A DNA stretch of 40,112 nt, taken from CAZXVW01 sp964644025 (lineage in GTDB: Bacteria; Acidobacteriota; Terriglobia; Bryobacterales; Bryobacteraceae). The notes beneath the pieces were generated by a model that saw nothing but the letters and a program-made list of their open reading frames with translations, had not been told where the DNA came from and did no database searches. Below, piece after piece: positions 1 through 8,073 of this stretch. The DNA is taken from positions 1 through 40,112 of the forward strand of contig CAZXVW010000013.1 of the NCBI GenBank assembly GCA_964644025.1, in the 5' to 3' direction. The position numbers were made by a program, and so were the translations under genes. Numbering within the stretch: position 1 is the first letter of the stretch; the number at the start of each line of letters is the position of its first letter.

Positions 1-683
1 TCCCCCGAGAACCGCACGAAGTTCATCCACCCATCGCCGGCGAACGAGCGGCTTCGGACGTACGCGAAGCCGACGGCCAGCCATAGGGTGATTGGCAAGT
101 GCAGAGCGGTCAGCACCTCAGTGTCGCTACCCGTGCGGAAGGGGAAGACGTTGGCGAAAATAGCCCCGGCCGCGAAGGGCAGCGCCAGCCACAGGCCGCT
201 GACAACGTCCGCCCCGCGCTTCCACACGAAGTAGATGGTGAGCAGCGGGAAGACGAACAGGCTGGCGTTCCGGAAATAGAAAGGCGGCAGTTCTTCATCA
301 GGGCTGATCCGAAGACCGAACAGCGCCGGCGCCTTAATAGCCAACGCCGCGGCGACCGCAAGGCCCAAGACGACGAGCATCTCGGTGTAAGAGGTTTTCG
401 CAGACTCATCAGCGTCGGGCGCAATGAGCACCTGCTTCCACAGTCGCTCGGAATGCGCGCGTGCGAACTCGCGTGACAGCGCATCGAGGCTGCCCATGCG
501 CTTGACCGCGACTAAGAACGCTTCATCCCCTGCCAGGCCGGCCTCGGTGAGCGCGGCCAGTTGGTCGCGCAGATGTTCCTCGAGCTCCTCCACATCGGGA
601 CCGCGAACCCCTTGCCGGCGGCGTAAGTACGCCCGCCACTGCGCGATTTGCTCCTCAAGCCGCCGATCGGCGAAGCTCGTCAT
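1..683 (-). CDS. Membrane protein with permease-prefix/HAAS-like N-terminus (3' end beyond window)
   Basis: Reading the minus strand from the ATG at 683-681 gives an open frame with no stop down to base 3, so the gene continues past the left edge. About 227 residues are visible. The first ~80 are helical and charged (LEEQIAQWRAYL, VEELEEHLRDQLAALTEAGL), the pattern of the permease-prefix/HAAS domain that is often encoded next to PadR regulators. From about residue 95 there are hydrophobic segments (MLVVLGLAVAAALAI, LFVFPLLTIYFVW, GLWLALPFAAGAIFANV, LPITLWLAVGFAYV), consistent with four membrane helices. Its ATG overlaps the PadR stop codon (ATGA), so the two are translationally coupled. PadR partners of this type are usually sensors or permeases; the exact function cannot be read here. 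Confidence 0.8.
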   Translation of the reverse strand, partial: MTSFADRRLEEQIAQWRAYLRRRQGVRGPDVEELEEHLRDQLAALTEAGLAGDEAFLVAVKRMGSLDALSREFARAHSERLWKQVLIAPDADESAKTSYTEMLVVLGLAVAAALAIKAPALFGLRISPDEELPPFYFRNASLFVFPLLTIYFVWKRGADVVSGLWLALPFAAGAIFANVFPFRTGSDTEVLTALHLPITLWLAVGFAYVRSRSFAGDGWMNFVRFSG

Positions 684-1030
684 GCCGTGCACGCCTTCAT
701 CCAGATACCCCGCAGGGCACCGTCCACGACCTGCCACTGTTGCCGCTGAGCTGCGAGCTGCGCGCGGCCTTTTCTAGTAATCCGGTAGTACTTGCGCCTG
801 CGACCACTCTCGGACGCGGACCACTTCGCTGCAACATGACCTTGGTGCTCAAGCCGGTGTTGCACGGGATAGAGCATGCCGTCGGCCCACTGTAGGCGCC
901 CGCCTGACAACTCGGCCACTCGCTTGATGATGGCGTAGCCGTAACTGTGGCCTTCGGCAAGGATGGCGAGCACCAGCGGCGTGGCGGAGGCAGCAACCAG
1001 GTCCTTACTTATGCCCGTACGTAGAAGCAT
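680..1030 (-). CDS. PadR family transcriptional regulator
   Basis: A 116-residue winged-helix regulator. The signature is clear: LVLAILAEGHSYGYAIIKRV, then GGRLQWADGMLYPVQHRLEHQG, then RRRKYYRITRKGRAQL, which together make the PadR HTH and wing. I prefer the ATG at 1030 over the more upstream in-frame ATG at 1057. The upstream choice would place a perfect palindrome and a promoter-like element inside the coding region, and 116 residues is the normal PadR size. The stop overlaps the start of the downstream membrane protein gene by four bases. PadR proteins usually repress their own operon and respond to a ligand or stress. Autoregulation through the adjacent palindrome is an inference. Confidence 0.88.
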   Translation of the reverse strand: MLLRTGISKDLVAASATPLVLAILAEGHSYGYAIIKRVAELSGGRLQWADGMLYPVQHRLEHQGHVAAKWSASESGRRRKYYRITRKGRAQLAAQRQQWQVVDGALRGIWMKACTA

Positions 1031-1031
1031 T

Positions 1032-1071
1032 ATACATGGTCGTTCTATGTATGCCAAAAACCTGAGGTCAA
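1032..1071 (-). promoter_or_regulatory. Promoter and palindromic operator of the padR operon
   Basis: On the minus strand TTGACC (1071-1066) and TAGAAC (1047-1042) are 18 bases apart, and the padR ATG follows 11 bases after the -10. A perfect inverted repeat, ATACAT-N9-ATGTAT (1032-1052), covers the -10 and the presumed transcription start. This is the geometry of an autorepressor site and resembles ATGTAT/ATACAT half-sites bound by PadR proteins. No Shine-Dalgarno sequence is visible, so the message may be leaderless. Confidence 0.55.
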
Positions 1072-1202
1072 GCGCCTCGATTGATGGAAGCAGGTAGGAG
1101 GTTGGACAAGCGCGCTCCAGTGGAAGTCGACGCCTCCGGCGCGAAAATCGGTCCTTTGTTACGGCGCAGCGTTTACGAATCCAGGGAATTCCGGCTTTGT
1201 AG

Positions 1203-1505
1203 TGGGTAGAGGGGAGTCGGGTACTCTATGTAGGCGAGGATCGAAGGCGGTCCAGCCTGGACGGCTTTTGGGAGACTCTGACAGCGAAGCAGCTGAGCAG
1301 CATCGAGGCGGTGGCGATGGACATGTGGAATCCCTACGTCGCCTCGGTACGGGAGCACTTGCCGGAGGCCGGCCGCAAGATTGTCTACGATAAGTTCCAC
1401 ATTGCCCAGCACCTGGGAGAGGCGGTAGAGCGGGTGCGGAGGAAACAGTACAAGACTTTGAAGGCGGCGGACGATGACCGGCCCCTCTGCCCGGCAGAAC
1501 CTTAA
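1203..1505 (+). pseudogene. ISL3-family transposase remnant
   Basis: An open stretch of about 100 codons reads VLYVGEDRRRSSLDGFWETL, then AVAMDMWNPYVASVREHLP, then KIVYDKFHIAQHLGEAVERVRRK. This is the core of the ISL3 DDE transposase around the second catalytic Asp (AMDMW) and the DKFH motif. The frame is closed on the left by a stop at 1200-1202. After KAADDDR the similarity ends and a stop follows at 1503. A full ISL3 transposase is roughly 400 residues, so both ends are missing and this is a dead fragment. I could not identify terminal inverted repeats. Confidence 0.75.
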
Positions 1506-1651
1506 GGGTGGGCTAACCGGCACGGTATGAGGAGCCAGGCACCGCGGCGCCTCGGTGCTTGCGCGGTGACGGTGACGACCAGTTGGCACACTATAGGCAC
1601 ACAATTGTGTAGCCTCGGGATTGCTTATTCGCTGTAAGTTATTGAAAAGAT

Positions 1652-1727
<76 letters not shown>

Positions 1728-1773
1728 ATCTCATTAGGGAGAAGGGGCACCCGAGCGGGCGTGCCACTTAACG

Positions 1774-1804
1774 AGTGTACCACGAAGCCCGCGGACAATT
1801 TCAA
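1774..1804 (-). promoter_or_regulatory. Possible promoter of tRNA-Lys
   Basis: On the minus strand TTGAAA (1804-1799) and TACACT (1779-1774) are separated by 19 bases, about 47 bases before the tRNA 5' end. The -10 is good and the spacing slightly long. Confidence 0.35.
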
Positions 1805-2211
1805 CAGCGCGCAGCGGCAACCCTGAATGGGTTCATTTCCGCCCGGCGTACCCGCAGTTTCTTCGGCGAACTTTCCATGAATGGGCCGGCCGCCCGGTCG
1901 CCTGTTCAGTTAGGGTCCGGACCTGCTACCAACAGCGGATTGACAAGGGAAACGGTCACCGGTGTGTGCCAGCATGAGTGAGACACCTTCCCCAGGCCAA
2001 TCTCTGTCGAGGACGGAGAACGAATCAATGAAACTCAACGAAGAAATCAAACCCGGAGAGGATGGAACCGAGACCTGCGGAGCTGGGCGCTCCGCGGCGC
2101 AGCCAGGGCGACTGTAACGAGCCCGACCGGAGCGGAGGGGCACCCACAACTCCAGTAGCGCTTCCCCGGCCGCCGGGGAAGAGACGCGACGCCGTGGCGG
2201 AGAACAGAGAC
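1805..2211. other. Gene-free stretch with a 21-base palindrome
   Basis: No convincing gene is present on either strand; the open frames here are low-complexity, Arg/Pro-rich shadows. A perfect inverted repeat with 10-base arms and a single central base lies at 2161-2181 (arms CTTCCCCGGC and GCCGGGGAAG). It is 31 bases past the stop of the minus-strand gene ending at 2212, so it could form a hairpin in that transcript, but no T-tract follows. Confidence 0.5.
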
Positions 2212-2844
2212 CTACTCGAGAGCAACCGGACGGTCGAGCACGACATCGAGCGAGGAACCACTGCGCAGCTCTACTTCGCGGCCACGGGTCAGCAGCACGG
2301 TCGCCAGCCCGGCAGCGCCGCCAATACCGGCGCCGATGCCCGCGCCTTTGGCTCCCTTGTCCCGCATCGCCCCGATGGCGGCTCCACTGCCGGCCAGGAT
2401 CGCAATCTGGGCGGCGTCCCGGCCACGGGTGGTTCCCTGCCGGATGAGGTTTTCATCCTTCTCAACCTTCTGGCCGGTGCCGCTGTCATCAGCGGAGGCC
2501 AGCACCGGTGAGAACTTCAACACTTTACCCCGCGGCAGCGTCAGTGTCTGAAGCCGGATGCCGAGCCGCGCCCGGCCCTTTACCCGGCCGGCCCGTTGGG
2601 CATGCGTCACCACGCCCTCGACGTAGCTGTTCACCGGCACCACGATTCGTCCGTTGACGCTGACCGGGCTGGCTGTTCGCAGGTAAACGTGGTCGCCAGC
2701 CTGGGCCGTTCTGGTGCTGACGGAGTTGACCATGCGCAGCAGTATGTGCGTCCCCGCCGGGATTTCGACGCGCGCAGCGAAGGCGGCGGCGGCCAGTACG
2801 GCCAACCCGGCGCCGACCCGGACAACAATGCGGATCTTCCCCAT
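2212..2844 (-). CDS. Secreted hypothetical protein with glycine-rich C-terminal segment
   Basis: A 210-residue protein of unknown function. The start is set by GAGGAGGATTGCT directly before the ATG at 2844, and an N-terminal signal peptide follows (GAGLAVLAAAAFAARVEIPAG). Residues about 25-130 (GTHILLRMVNSVSTRTAQAGDHVYLRTASPV, VEGVVTHAQRAGRVKGRARLGIRL) look like a beta-rich extracytoplasmic domain. A segment rich in Gly and Ala (GAKGAGIGAGIGGAAGLATVLL) resembles the glycine-zipper stretches of envelope proteins. The end returns to a short beta segment (SGSSLDVVLDRPVAL). Similar 'conjugal-transfer-like' small secreted proteins are common in acidobacteria. The gene is divergent from the DUF3108 gene. 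The role is probably in the envelope. Confidence 0.75.
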   Translation of the reverse strand: MGKIRIVVRVGAGLAVLAAAAFAARVEIPAGTHILLRMVNSVSTRTAQAGDHVYLRTASPVSVNGRIVVPVNSYVEGVVTHAQRAGRVKGRARLGIRLQTLTLPRGKVLKFSPVLASADDSGTGQKVEKDENLIRQGTTRGRDAAQIAILAGSGAAIGAMRDKGAKGAGIGAGIGGAAGLATVLLTRGREVELRSGSSLDVVLDRPVALE

Positions 2845-2921
2845 AGCAATCCTCCTCTTCCATGCTAACCCGGCCGCAGCGGGAAAGTTGCGCCGCGGAG
2901 ACCGGCGCATCGCCGGTCCCG

Positions 2922-2951
2922 TTGCGCTGGTGTTTGTCCATCTGCCACACT
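2922..2951 (+). promoter_or_regulatory. Possible promoter of the DUF3108-SGNH operon
   Basis: TTGCGC (2922-2927), an 18-base spacer ending in TGC, and CACACT (2946-2951) precede the ATG at 2961 by nine bases. The fit is moderate. The absence of a Shine-Dalgarno sequence between box and start fits a nearly leaderless message. Confidence 0.35.
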
Positions 2952-2960
2952 CAAATCGTC

Positions 2961-3734
2961 ATGCCTGCCCTGGTTGACGCGGTGCCGCTCCGGCCGCTGG
3001 GACGGCTCTTGTTAGCGCTGGTGTTGTTCGCGCCGGCGCAAGCGGCCCCGCAAGCTCCGTTGGTCCTCCACTACAAGGCGCACTGGCGGTTCTGGTACGC
3101 CGGCGACGTCACGCTGAGATACGAGCCCCCCGCCCCGGATCCAGGCAGCAAATGGCAGGCCGAACTGGCGCTGAGAACCAGGGGATTCGTCGGCAAGCTG
3201 TACCACGTGGACAACCACTACTCGGTGCTGTTCGATCGCAACTTCTGCGCCGCGTCCAGCTTGTTCCGCGTGCACGAGGGTGGAAAACGGCGGGAAATCC
3301 GCGTGACCTACCAGCAGCCGCCCGGCAAGGTCAGCTACCTGGAACGGGACCTGAAGAAGGACCGCATCGTCAGCACCAAGGAACTCGACGTCCCCCCTTG
3401 CGTCCACGACGAGCTGGCGGCGCTGGCCCGGCTGCGCACCATGTCCCTGGAACCCGGCCAGCGCCTCCAATTCCCCATCAGCAACGGCAAGAAATTCGTC
3501 TCCGCCCGGGTGGACGTGCTGCGCCGGGTTCACCTGAAGACGCGCGGCGGAGACTACGACACCATCCTTTGCGAAGCCTTTCTGTTCAATAATGTCTTGT
3601 ATAGGCGAAAAGGCCGCCTGTTCATCTGGCTGACCGACGATGAGCAGCGGATCCCGGTCCAGATCCGCATCCGGCTCCGCTTCTATATCGGGACAGTCAC
3701 GCTGCAACTTGTGAAAGAAGACAAAGAATCGTGA
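2961..3734 (+). CDS. DUF3108 domain-containing exported protein
   Basis: A 257-residue protein. The start chosen is the ATG at 2961, followed by a signal peptide (LGRLLLALVLFAPAQAAPQAP). The rest follows the DUF3108 pattern: an initial beta stretch (LHYKAHWRFWYAGDVTLRYE), a basic strand region with RTRGFVGKLYHVDNHYSVLFD, a central KVSYLERDLKKDRIVSTKELDVPPCVHD segment, then LEPGQRLQFPISNGKKFVSARVDVLRR and a final IWLTDDEQRIPVQIRIRLRFYIGTVTLQL. DUF3108 proteins are periplasmic or envelope proteins of unresolved function. Its stop codon overlaps the GTG start of the SGNH hydrolase by four bases, so the two are made together. Confidence 0.85.
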   Translation: MPALVDAVPLRPLGRLLLALVLFAPAQAAPQAPLVLHYKAHWRFWYAGDVTLRYEPPAPDPGSKWQAELALRTRGFVGKLYHVDNHYSVLFDRNFCAASSLFRVHEGGKRREIRVTYQQPPGKVSYLERDLKKDRIVSTKELDVPPCVHDELAALARLRTMSLEPGQRLQFPISNGKKFVSARVDVLRRVHLKTRGGDYDTILCEAFLFNNVLYRRKGRLFIWLTDDEQRIPVQIRIRLRFYIGTVTLQLVKEDKES

Positions 3735-4810
3735 TTCGAAACCGTACCCTGTTGCTACCCTTGATCTGTCCGCTGCTGCTAGCGGCTGCCCTTCCGGCCC
3801 AGGCCGCCGACAATCCGCTGCTTTCTCCGGCGGAGGCGGCCCGCACCTTCACCCGCGCGGTGCAGTTGGTCGAGTCCACCATGATCACCGTGCCCGGGCT
3901 GGCACGCGCCGCCGCCCCGGTGCTGGAGAACTGCAAGCAGAGCCGGCTGAACCTGGAAGCCGCCGGCAACCGCCACGCGGGCCAGACCTACGCGCTGCTG
4001 ATGAATCTGCGCGCCTATCTCGCGCTGGCGGATTCAATGCCGAAACCGTACCCGTTTCCCCGCGAGGCTGCCGCCCAGTTCACCGAACTCCGCGGCCTGA
4101 TCCAGCGGATCGACTCGCATTTCCGCGCCTTGCTGGAGCAGCTCGAAGCGCGCCTGCGCAACCCGGACCGTGACAACTTGCGGCGTTACGCCGAAGCCAA
4201 CCTGAAGCTGGGCCCGCCGCAGCCCAACCGGCCGCGCGTCGTGTTTCTCGGCGATTCCATTACTGACGGCTGGCGCCTGAACGAGTATTTTCCCGGCCGC
4301 GACTTCGTCAATCGCGGCATCAGCGGCCAGATCACCGGCGAGATGCTCGGCCGGATGAAGGCCGATGTCATCGATTTGAAGCCAGCCGCCGTCGTCATCC
4401 TGGCCGGCACCAACGACATCGCCCGCGGCGTCCCCGTCTCCACCATCGAGAACAACCTCATCATGATGGCCGAGCTGGCCAAGCTCCACCGCATCAAGGT
4501 GATCCTGGCTTCCTTGCTTCCCATCCACGATTACAACAAGGATCAGAATCCCCGCTATGAACGCAGCCGCCAGCGTCCGCCGAAAACGATTCTCGAGTTG
4601 AACGACTGGATCCGGGCCTACTGCCGGCGAAACCGGCTCACTTACCTCGACTATTTCTCCGCGCTGGTGGATGCCAACGGGTTTCTGCAAAAGGACCTGG
4701 CCGACGACGGCCTGCACCCGAACGCCGCCGGTTACCGCGTGATGGCCCCGCTCGCGCTCCAAGCCATCGACCGGGTGGTTCCGCGCCCGGCCGGACCCCG
4801 CCGCCGGTAA
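3731..4810 (+). CDS. Exported SGNH/GDSL hydrolase
   Basis: A 359-residue protein starting at a GTG that overlaps the previous stop (GTGA). A signal peptide (LLLPLICPLLLAAALPAQA) is followed by a helical domain of about 140 residues. The catalytic SGNH domain then runs from ~168 to 350: block I GDSIT with nucleophile Ser176, the block II Gly in RGISGQ (~G199), block III GTND with Asn228, and block V DGLHPN with Asp326 and His329. All catalytic residues are present. Such enzymes hydrolyse esters, often acetyl groups on carbohydrates. The N-terminal helical domain is an uncommon addition. It acts outside the cytoplasm; the substrate is unknown. Confidence 0.9.
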   Translation: MIRNRTLLLPLICPLLLAAALPAQAADNPLLSPAEAARTFTRAVQLVESTMITVPGLARAAAPVLENCKQSRLNLEAAGNRHAGQTYALLMNLRAYLALADSMPKPYPFPREAAAQFTELRGLIQRIDSHFRALLEQLEARLRNPDRDNLRRYAEANLKLGPPQPNRPRVVFLGDSITDGWRLNEYFPGRDFVNRGISGQITGEMLGRMKADVIDLKPAAVVILAGTNDIARGVPVSTIENNLIMMAELAKLHRIKVILASLLPIHDYNKDQNPRYERSRQRPPKTILELNDWIRAYCRRNRLTYLDYFSALVDANGFLQKDLADDGLHPNAAGYRVMAPLALQAIDRVVPRPAGPRRR

Positions 4811-4893
4811 CGCCGGACACTGCTTGCAAGGGTACCGTTGGAGGCCGCAACGCGCTCGTCGAAGGGCCCGTCTGTATTTGAGAGGATAGAAGT

Positions 4894-5967
4894 ATGAGGG
4901 CGCGACTGCTCGTCGTGGGGTTGGCAGTGTGCCTGGCGGCCGCTCCGGCGACGAAGATGAAGCTGACGGTGAATCAGCTCGTCTCCTTCATCCGCTCCTC
5001 CATCAAGCTCGGCCACCAGGATGGCAAGGTAGCGAATTATCTGAAGGACGTCGTCCTGACGGAGAAACTCGACGCCGCCACCATCGAAGACCTGCAAGGG
5101 CTCGGCGCCGGCCCGAAGACCATCCGGGCCCTGAACCGCCTGCGCGAGGCTTCCGCCGGCTTGCCCTCCCCGGGCGCGGTGACACCGCAGAAGAAGCTGC
5201 CTCCGATGCCCCCGCCTTCGCCCGAAGAGCAGAAACGCATCATTGAACAGGTGCGTGAGTACGCGCTGAACTACACCAAACGCCTGCCGGATTTCATCTG
5301 TGTCGAAGTGACGCGCCGTTACGCCGATCCGAGTGGCCTGGAGTTCTGGCGAAAGCTCGATACGGTCACCGCCCGGCTGACCTACTTCGAACAGAAGGAA
5401 GACTACAAGGTGATCCTGGTGGACAACCGCCCGGTGAACCTCAGCATTGACGAGTTGCCCGGTTCCACCTCCACCGGCGAGTTCGGCACGATGATGAAGG
5501 AGATCTTCGACCCGGCGACCGAGACCACCTTCCACTGGCAGCGCTGGGGCCGGCTGCGTGGCCGCCTGACGCACGTCTACAGCTACTTTGTCGCCCGCGA
5601 CAAGTCAAAATGGTCCATCAGCTACGAAAGGAAGGAGCGGACCATTCCGGCCTACCGCGGCCTCATTTACGTGGACAAGGACACGCTGATGGTCACCCGG
5701 ATCACGCTGGAGGCCGTGGACATCGAGCCGGCGTTTCCCATTCAGCAAGCCAGCACGGTGCTTGATTACGACTACGTGACCATCGCCGGCCGCGAGTACT
5801 TGCTGCCGTTGAAGTTCGTCATGCGGATGCGGCAGGGCAAGCTGCTGGTGAGAAACGAGGTCGAGTTCCGCATGTACCGCAAGTTCGGCGCCGAGGCCGT
5901 TATCAAGTTCGAGACGCCGGCGCCGCTTCCTGAGGAGATGACGACCGAGCAACCGCCTCCGCAGTGA
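4894..5967 (+). CDS. Secreted hypothetical protein, outer-membrane lipoprotein-sorting-like fold
   Basis: A 357-residue exported protein with a signal peptide (RARLLVVGLAVCLAAAPA). The N-terminal ~75 residues form a small helical module (LTVNQLVSFIRSSI, TIEDLQGLGAGPKTIRALNRL) that looks like a helix-hairpin-helix-type unit. A proline-rich linker (LPPMPPPSPEEQ) follows. The rest is a beta-rich domain (YTKRLPDFICVEVTRRYAD, GLIYVDKDTLMVTRITLEA, LDYDYVTIAGREYLLPLKFVMRM), which resembles the half-barrel of LolA-like or MucB-like proteins. This architecture recurs in acidobacterial genomes without a known role. GAGAGGATAGAAGT precedes the ATG. It probably forms its own transcription unit after the SGNH gene. 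Confidence 0.8.
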   Translation: MRARLLVVGLAVCLAAAPATKMKLTVNQLVSFIRSSIKLGHQDGKVANYLKDVVLTEKLDAATIEDLQGLGAGPKTIRALNRLREASAGLPSPGAVTPQKKLPPMPPPSPEEQKRIIEQVREYALNYTKRLPDFICVEVTRRYADPSGLEFWRKLDTVTARLTYFEQKEDYKVILVDNRPVNLSIDELPGSTSTGEFGTMMKEIFDPATETTFHWQRWGRLRGRLTHVYSYFVARDKSKWSISYERKERTIPAYRGLIYVDKDTLMVTRITLEAVDIEPAFPIQQASTVLDYDYVTIAGREYLLPLKFVMRMRQGKLLVRNEVEFRMYRKFGAEAVIKFETPAPLPEEMTTEQPPPQ

Positions 5968-5970
5968 CCG

Positions 5971-5999
5971 GGCGGCGGCCGCCGCCTGCGCCGGCCGGC
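5971..5999. terminator. GC-rich palindromes between convergent genes
   Basis: A perfect 16-base palindrome (5971-5986, GGCGGCGGCC GCCGCC) and a second one (5990-5999, GCCGGCCGGC) fill the short gap between the convergent genes ending at 5967 and 6008. They could serve as a two-way terminator, but neither side has a T-tract. Confidence 0.3.
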
Positions 6000-6007
6000 T
6001 GGGCCGT

Positions 6008-7306
6008 CTACTCGGTGATCACGCGCCGTACCGGCCCCATCACCGCGAACAGCATCAACAGCGAAAGCAACGGCAGCAAGCCCACCAGCATAAAGACCGG
6101 GGTGAAGGAGTGAGTGTCGGCCAGCCAGCCGACCAGAGCGGTGAACAGGACACTGCCGATACCCGCTCCCATCCCGGAAAGCCCGGAGACGGAAGCCACC
6201 AGGCGCGACGGCACCAGATCCGCCGGCAGCGTCAGTGTATTCACCGAGTAAGCGTAGAAGGCAAGCAGCGCCAGACTCGACAACACCAGCGCGACCAGGT
6301 CCGACTTCGCCACCCCTACGCCCGCGCTCGACACCATCAATAACCCGGTGATCAGCATCACCGATTTGCGCGCCCAGTTGATGGTCCAGCCTCGCCGGAT
6401 CAGCCAGCTCGATGCCGCGCCGCCGGCCATCACCGCGAAGATCGTGGGCAGGAAGACGATCCAGAGCTTGTTGCGAATGTCCTCGATGCTGTAGCCGCGC
6501 GCGTCGGCGAAGTACTTCGGCAGCCACTGGATGTAAAACCAGAGAATCGCGTCGGAGAAAAACCGGACCAGGAAAACACCCCAGATCTGGCGGTAGCGTA
6601 GCAATCCCACCCACTCCCGCAGCATCGCTCCAAGGCCCGGCGTTCCCCGGCCCGGGCCGCCGGGACTCGCCTCGGCTTCCAACTCGGCGAGTTCAGCAGC
6701 GGTGATGAAAGGGTTCTCACGCGGCGAGCGGTAAAACCAGAGCCACAATGGCACCCACAGAAACCCGAGAGCGCCGATGACGATGAACGACGAGCGCCAG
6801 CCCCCCCATATGATGACCTGGGCGATGACTATGGGCGCCAGCATGGCGCCTACGCCGGAGCCGCTCGAAAAATACGCCACGCCCAGGCTGCGCAGTTTGG
6901 CGGGAAACCATTCCGAGACCGCCTTCACGGAAACCGGCCAGTTGCCGGCCTCTCCCAGCCCCAGGATGAAGCGGAACACGCTCAGGCTGAGCACGCCCCG
7001 GGCGGTGGAGCACAGCATCCCGGCCGCCGACCAGACAATCATGATCAGCAGGAAGCCGGCCCGGGTGCCCAGCACATCTGCCAGCCGGCCCATCAGCAGT
7101 TGCCCGATGGTGTAAGCGGCGGTGAACGCGTTGTTGATCAAGGCGATGTCCTGGTTCGAGAGGCTGAACTCGCGGGCGATGGCGGGCGTCGCCACCGCCA
7201 GTGTCTGCCGGTCGAGGTAGTTGACCAGCGTCGCCAGGAACATCAGCGTGCAGATCCACCATTTCAGGTTCTTGATTTTCCGGCCGGCCAAACGGGGCTT
7301 TGACAT
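6008..7306 (-). CDS. MFS transporter, hexuronate/ACS-family-like
   Basis: A 432-residue membrane protein with about 12 hydrophobic segments. Family marks are NYLDRQTLAVATPAIAREFSLS in the first helix/loop, GRLADVLGTRAGFLL (the loop 2-3 motif), and FRFILGLGEAGNWPVSVKAVSEWFP in helix 4-5, typical of the anion:cation symporter family that includes hexuronate and galactarate carriers. A second half begins near FLVRFFSDAILWFYIQWLPKYF. The ATG at 7306 is favoured over the upstream GTG at 7339 because the sequence after it (SKPRLAGRKIKNLKWW) is a usual pre-helix tail. It lies 45 bases downstream of the pcm stop on the same strand. The substrate is likely a sugar acid or other organic anion, by family only. 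Confidence 0.88.
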   Translation of the reverse strand: MSKPRLAGRKIKNLKWWICTLMFLATLVNYLDRQTLAVATPAIAREFSLSNQDIALINNAFTAAYTIGQLLMGRLADVLGTRAGFLLIMIVWSAAGMLCSTARGVLSLSVFRFILGLGEAGNWPVSVKAVSEWFPAKLRSLGVAYFSSGSGVGAMLAPIVIAQVIIWGGWRSSFIVIGALGFLWVPLWLWFYRSPRENPFITAAELAELEAEASPGGPGRGTPGLGAMLREWVGLLRYRQIWGVFLVRFFSDAILWFYIQWLPKYFADARGYSIEDIRNKLWIVFLPTIFAVMAGGAASSWLIRRGWTINWARKSVMLITGLLMVSSAGVGVAKSDLVALVLSSLALLAFYAYSVNTLTLPADLVPSRLVASVSGLSGMGAGIGSVLFTALVGWLADTHSFTPVFMLVGLLPLLSLLMLFAVMGPVRRVITE

Positions 7307-7351
7307 GCCCAGGCATTGTATCACTAGCCTGGCGCTCACCGGCGGGCGCCG

Positions 7352-8038
7352 TCACTTGGGAGGATGGACCATGGGCACGAACATGACCGGAAGCACGGAT
7401 TTCCGGTGGAGCTTCCCGTCAGCCGTCTTCTCCACCAGCACGAGTTCCTGGCCCCAGACCGACCGGCCGACCGGCGCCAGCAGCTTGCCGCCCGGGGCGA
7501 GCTGGTCAATGAGAGTCTGCGGGATCTCGGGCGGGGCCGCCGTCAGCATGATCCGGTCAAACGGCGCTTCCTCGGGCCAGCCCTGGTAGCCGTCACCGAC
7601 CCGGACGGTGACGTTCTTGTACCGGGCCAGCCTGCGCCTGGCCACCTCCGCCAGCTCGGGGATGATTTCCATGGTATAGACATGGCCGGCGAGTTGCGCC
7701 AGAATCGCCGCCTGGTAGCCGGAGCCGGTGCCGATCTCGAGCACCTTATGCGACTTGCGCACATCCAGCGTTTCGGTCATGAAGGCCACGATGTAGGGCT
7801 GGGAGATCGTCTGCCCGTGGCCGATTGGGAGCGGGCTGTCCCGGTAAGCCTCGGACCGCAAGGCCTCCGGGACGAACAGGTGCCGGGGAGTGGCCCGCAT
7901 CGCGGCGAGTACGTCCTTGTCGGTTACACCGCGCGCCTGGATGTCGTGGCGCACCATGTATTCCCGCTGCGCCTGGTAGGGATCGCCGGCGCCGAATACG
8001 AGAACCGCCGTCGCTACCAGCAGCAAAACGCGCCTCAT
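7352..8038 (-). CDS. pcm: Exported protein-L-isoaspartate O-methyltransferase
   Basis: A 228-residue enzyme that methylates isoaspartyl residues so damaged proteins can be repaired. The family pattern is complete: RHLFVPEALRSEAYRDSPLPIGHGQTISQPYIVAFM, then the SAM-binding VLEIGTGSGYQAAILA, then DGYQGWPEEAPFDRIMLTAAPPEIP and LAPGGKLLAPVG. The ATG at 8038 begins a clear signal peptide (RRVLLLVATAVLVFGAGDP), so this copy is probably periplasmic, unlike the cytoplasmic form of most bacteria. A longer frame from 8074 exists but would hide the signal peptide and the promoter. It is followed by the MFS gene. Confidence 0.92.
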   Translation of the reverse strand: MRRVLLLVATAVLVFGAGDPYQAQREYMVRHDIQARGVTDKDVLAAMRATPRHLFVPEALRSEAYRDSPLPIGHGQTISQPYIVAFMTETLDVRKSHKVLEIGTGSGYQAAILAQLAGHVYTMEIIPELAEVARRRLARYKNVTVRVGDGYQGWPEEAPFDRIMLTAAPPEIPQTLIDQLAPGGKLLAPVGRSVWGQELVLVEKTADGKLHRKSVLPVMFVPMVHPPK

Positions 8039-8044
8039 AGCTGC

Positions 8045-8073
8045 ATCGTAAGGCCAAAGACGTAAAATGTCCA
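8045..8073 (-). promoter_or_regulatory. Possible leaderless promoter of pcm
   Basis: TGGACA (8073-8068), a 17-base spacer and TACGAT (8050-8045) are followed after six bases by the ATG at 8038. Transcription would then start at or next to the A of the start codon. Confidence 0.45.
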
